Shown here one piece after another: positions 62,653 through 64,000 of a stretch of DNA of 64,000 nucleotides (its first letter is position 1; each line of letters starts with the position of its first letter). A program made the position numbers and the translations under genes. This stretch comes from an uncultured Flavobacteriaceae bacterium (GTDB lineage: Bacteria; Bacteroidota; Bacteroidia; Flavobacteriales; Flavobacteriaceae), in contig CANLUH010000018.1 of NCBI GenBank assembly GCA_947494205.1, positions 22,818-86,817 of the forward strand, given 5' to 3'. The notes below the pieces were generated by a model. That model saw only the letters and a list, made by a program, of their open reading frames with translations, did not search any database and was not told the origin of the DNA.

Positions 62653-63197
62653 TATCTATTCTTAATAATTATTTTGTTCAATATATACATTAATTTTTGG
62701 TAAAAAAAATTATTAATACAACTCTTAAAAGAAAACAAAAACTAATTATTAAAAAGATAAATAATAATAATGATATTTATCAAAAATATATCCAAGAAAT
62801 CAATTTTACAAGTAAGATATTTTTTATTTAGAGGTTGTTTTTTATCGATTTAATACAGCATATCATCTAACATAATACATTTAATCGATAAAATATGCGT
62901 TTCATCTATTTTTAGTGAAGTCTATTTAATCAACTCGTTATCTTTAAGAATTAAGAGATTATTTTAGTTTGATTAAACTAAATAATTGCCCCTAATTCTT
63001 AAAAAACTACTTATTAAACTATGGAAGAGTTCTACTTTAATTTAAATTCAGTTACAATTCATTCAAAAAAATTTTCTATCCTCGAAAAGCAAGTAACGAA
63101 TTCAATCAATCTTTATAATTTAAATATAAAGATATAGTCTTAATTAATATTACCTACAATAATAAAATACCTTAACCTAATTTAAACAACAACGCAA
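62653..63197. other. Intergenic region, 545 bp, upstream of the collagen-like gene
   Basis: The DNA is extremely AT-rich. It contains the imperfect inverted repeat TTTATCGATTTAAT/TTAATCGATAAA (62841-62854 with 62881-62892). An ATG frame of 38 codons lies at 63021-63137 but lacks support. It must hold the promoter of the collagen-like gene; no clear TAnnTTTG pair is seen. Confidence 0.5.
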
Positions 63198-64000
63198 ATG
63201 AAAAAATTACTTTTCATAATAGCCTTTTTGCTTTTTGCATCAAGTGCTATTGCCCAAACATTTAATTATCAAGCTGTTGCCAGAGATAATACTGGAGACC
63301 TTATAATTAATCAAAATTTGGGTGTTCAAATTTCTATTTTACAATCTGGTCCATCAGGAACAGTTGTATATACGGAAAATCATGCACCAACAACTAATGA
63401 CTTCGGAGCATTCGATATAGCTATCGGAGGAGGAAGTATGCCTACAAGCGATTTTTCTCTGATAGATTGGAGTACTAATAATTATTGGCTTCAAATTGCA
63501 ATAGATGAATCTGGAGGAACTACCTATAATATTGTAGGGAGTTCTCAACTAAGAGCCGTTCCTTTTGCTATGTATGCTGCTTCAGGAACTCCAGGTCCAC
63601 AAGGGACACAAGGACCACAGGGATTTCAAGGTGAACAAGGAATTCAAGGATTACAAGGACCACAAGGTCTACAGGGGCTTCAAGGACCACAAGGCCTTCA
63701 AGGTGAGCAAGGATTACAAGGAGATATAGGACCTGCTGGACCACAAGGTTTACAAGGTGAACAAGGACTACAGGGAGAACAAGGCCTTCAAGGTGAGCAA
63801 GGATTACAAGGAGATGTTGGACCAGCTGGACCTCAAGGTTTACAAGGTGAACAAGGACTACAGGGAGAACAAGGTCTTCAAGGTGAGCAAGGATTACAAG
63901 GAGATGTTGGACCTGCTGGACCTCAAGGTTTACAAGGTGAACAAGGACTACAAGGAGAACAAGGTCTTCAAGGTGAGCAAGGTTTACAAGGAGATGTTGG
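63198..64000 (+). CDS. Secreted collagen-like protein, 3' end outside the window
   Basis: The gene starts with ATG at 63198 and stays open to the window end (267 codons). It encodes a signal peptide (1-20, LFASSAIAQ) and a globular domain (21-129) with [14 protein letters not shown] and [12 protein letters not shown], typical of flavobacterial surface proteins. From residue 130 it is an uninterrupted Gly-X-Y run ([18 protein letters not shown]). From 63729 the run is built of 90-bp (30-residue) units, [20 protein letters not shown] and so on. Collagen-like triple helices form stalks; the C-terminal head lies beyond the window. Confidence 0.88.
   Translation, partial: MKKLLFIIAFLLFASSAIAQTFNYQAVARDNTGDLIINQNLGVQISILQSGPSGTVVYTENHAPTTNDFGAFDIAIGGGSMPTSDFSLIDWSTNNYWLQIAIDESGGTTYNIVGSSQLRAVPFAMYAASGTPGPQGTQGPQGFQGEQGIQGLQGPQGLQGLQGPQGLQGEQGLQGDIGPAGPQGLQGEQGLQGEQGLQGEQGLQGDVGPAGPQGLQGEQGLQGEQGLQGEQGLQGDVGPAGPQGLQGEQGLQGEQGLQGEQGLQGDV
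63729..64000 (+). repeat. 90-bp tandem repeats in the collagen-like gene
   Basis: Three full units start at 63729, 63819 and 63909 and the next begins at 63999. Each encodes GPAGPQG followed by LQGEQG-type triplets and GD-[IV]. The differences are mostly silent. The array continues outside the window. Confidence 0.9.

Noticed and set aside
63021..63137. 38-codon plus-strand frame (MEEFYFNLNSVTIHSKKF...) before the collagen-like gene
   Set aside because: No recognisable motif, no promoter or leader, composition like the surrounding AT-rich spacer. Conservation would be needed to accept it.
1..64000. tRNA, rRNA, CRISPR array, insertion sequence or integrated element
   Set aside because: I scanned for such structures by eye and saw none. 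Absence from a visual scan is not proof; tRNAscan-SE and an IS search would settle it.

Overview
The window is 64 kb of AT-rich chromosome from a marine-type Flavobacteriaceae (Bacteroidota), of the Olleya/Lacinutrix/Winogradskyella sort. The evidence is a PorQ type IX secretion protein, flavobacterial families (DUF4290, the START-like protein, GIN/DUF2807, UMF1 MFS), promoters of the Bacteroidota type (TTG, about 19-21 bp, TAnnTTTG), few Shine-Dalgarno sites, several TTG starts, and 'QVGIGTT' and collagen-like envelope proteins. I see no rRNA, tRNA, CRISPR array, integrase, transposase or prophage. Most of it reads as core chromosome with small accessory patches.

Layout. 1-5.7 kb: an S74-domain protein, a YciO-type protein, a secreted esterase, and a secreted retropepsin-like protease overlapping a triple glycogen-binding-domain protein. 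5.7-24.2 kb: UvrD helicase, two adjacent phosphatases, a membrane-anchored FMN glutamate-synthase-like enzyme, patatin, M1 peptidase, universal stress protein, RecG, MiaE-like enzyme, MFS transporter, Bcp and Nth (divergent), a GAF histidine kinase and ribosomal protein S1. 24.2-25.1 kb holds a short gene for a double-glycine leader peptide. 25-30.4 kb: BON-LysM protein, Cmk, PorQ, LysM protein and Lon.

30.7-33.7 kb is an ECF sigma/anti-sigma operon with two repetitive beta-solenoid envelope proteins. 34.1-38.1 kb is a tight five-gene operon coupling S-adenosylmethionine decarboxylase, a voltage-gated-type K+ channel, a DUF4178 protein, a lipoprotein and a membrane-fused spermidine synthase. 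38-47.5 kb: a lipocalin-like protein, UMF1 MFS, M48 protease, tandem MsrB enzymes plus a DinB-like protein, TlpA-like lipoprotein, Lpd, CinA-like amidohydrolase and a REP-like inverted repeat. 47.5-53.5 kb: a Fur-family (probably Zur) regulator divergent from an ABC-DUF3526-DUF3526-MerC operon with two palindromic operators over its promoter, then three small beta-barrel proteins. 53.5-62.7 kb: AroQ, MurA, DUF4290, DUF493, an AAA ATPase, RecQ, Fmt, HU, YqgE, a class IV aminotransferase and a START-like protein. The window ends inside a collagen-like gene with exact-length 90-bp repeats.

Strongest leads: the orphan GG-leader peptide (24505-24669), the double palindrome controlling the MerC/ABC operon, the polyamine/K+ channel operon, MurA with Asp in place of the catalytic Cys, Nth without its iron-sulfur cysteines, and two genes whose start codon directly follows a promoter-like box, a hairpin and a T-run. 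All functions are read from sequence motifs and remembered family features; no database search was run.
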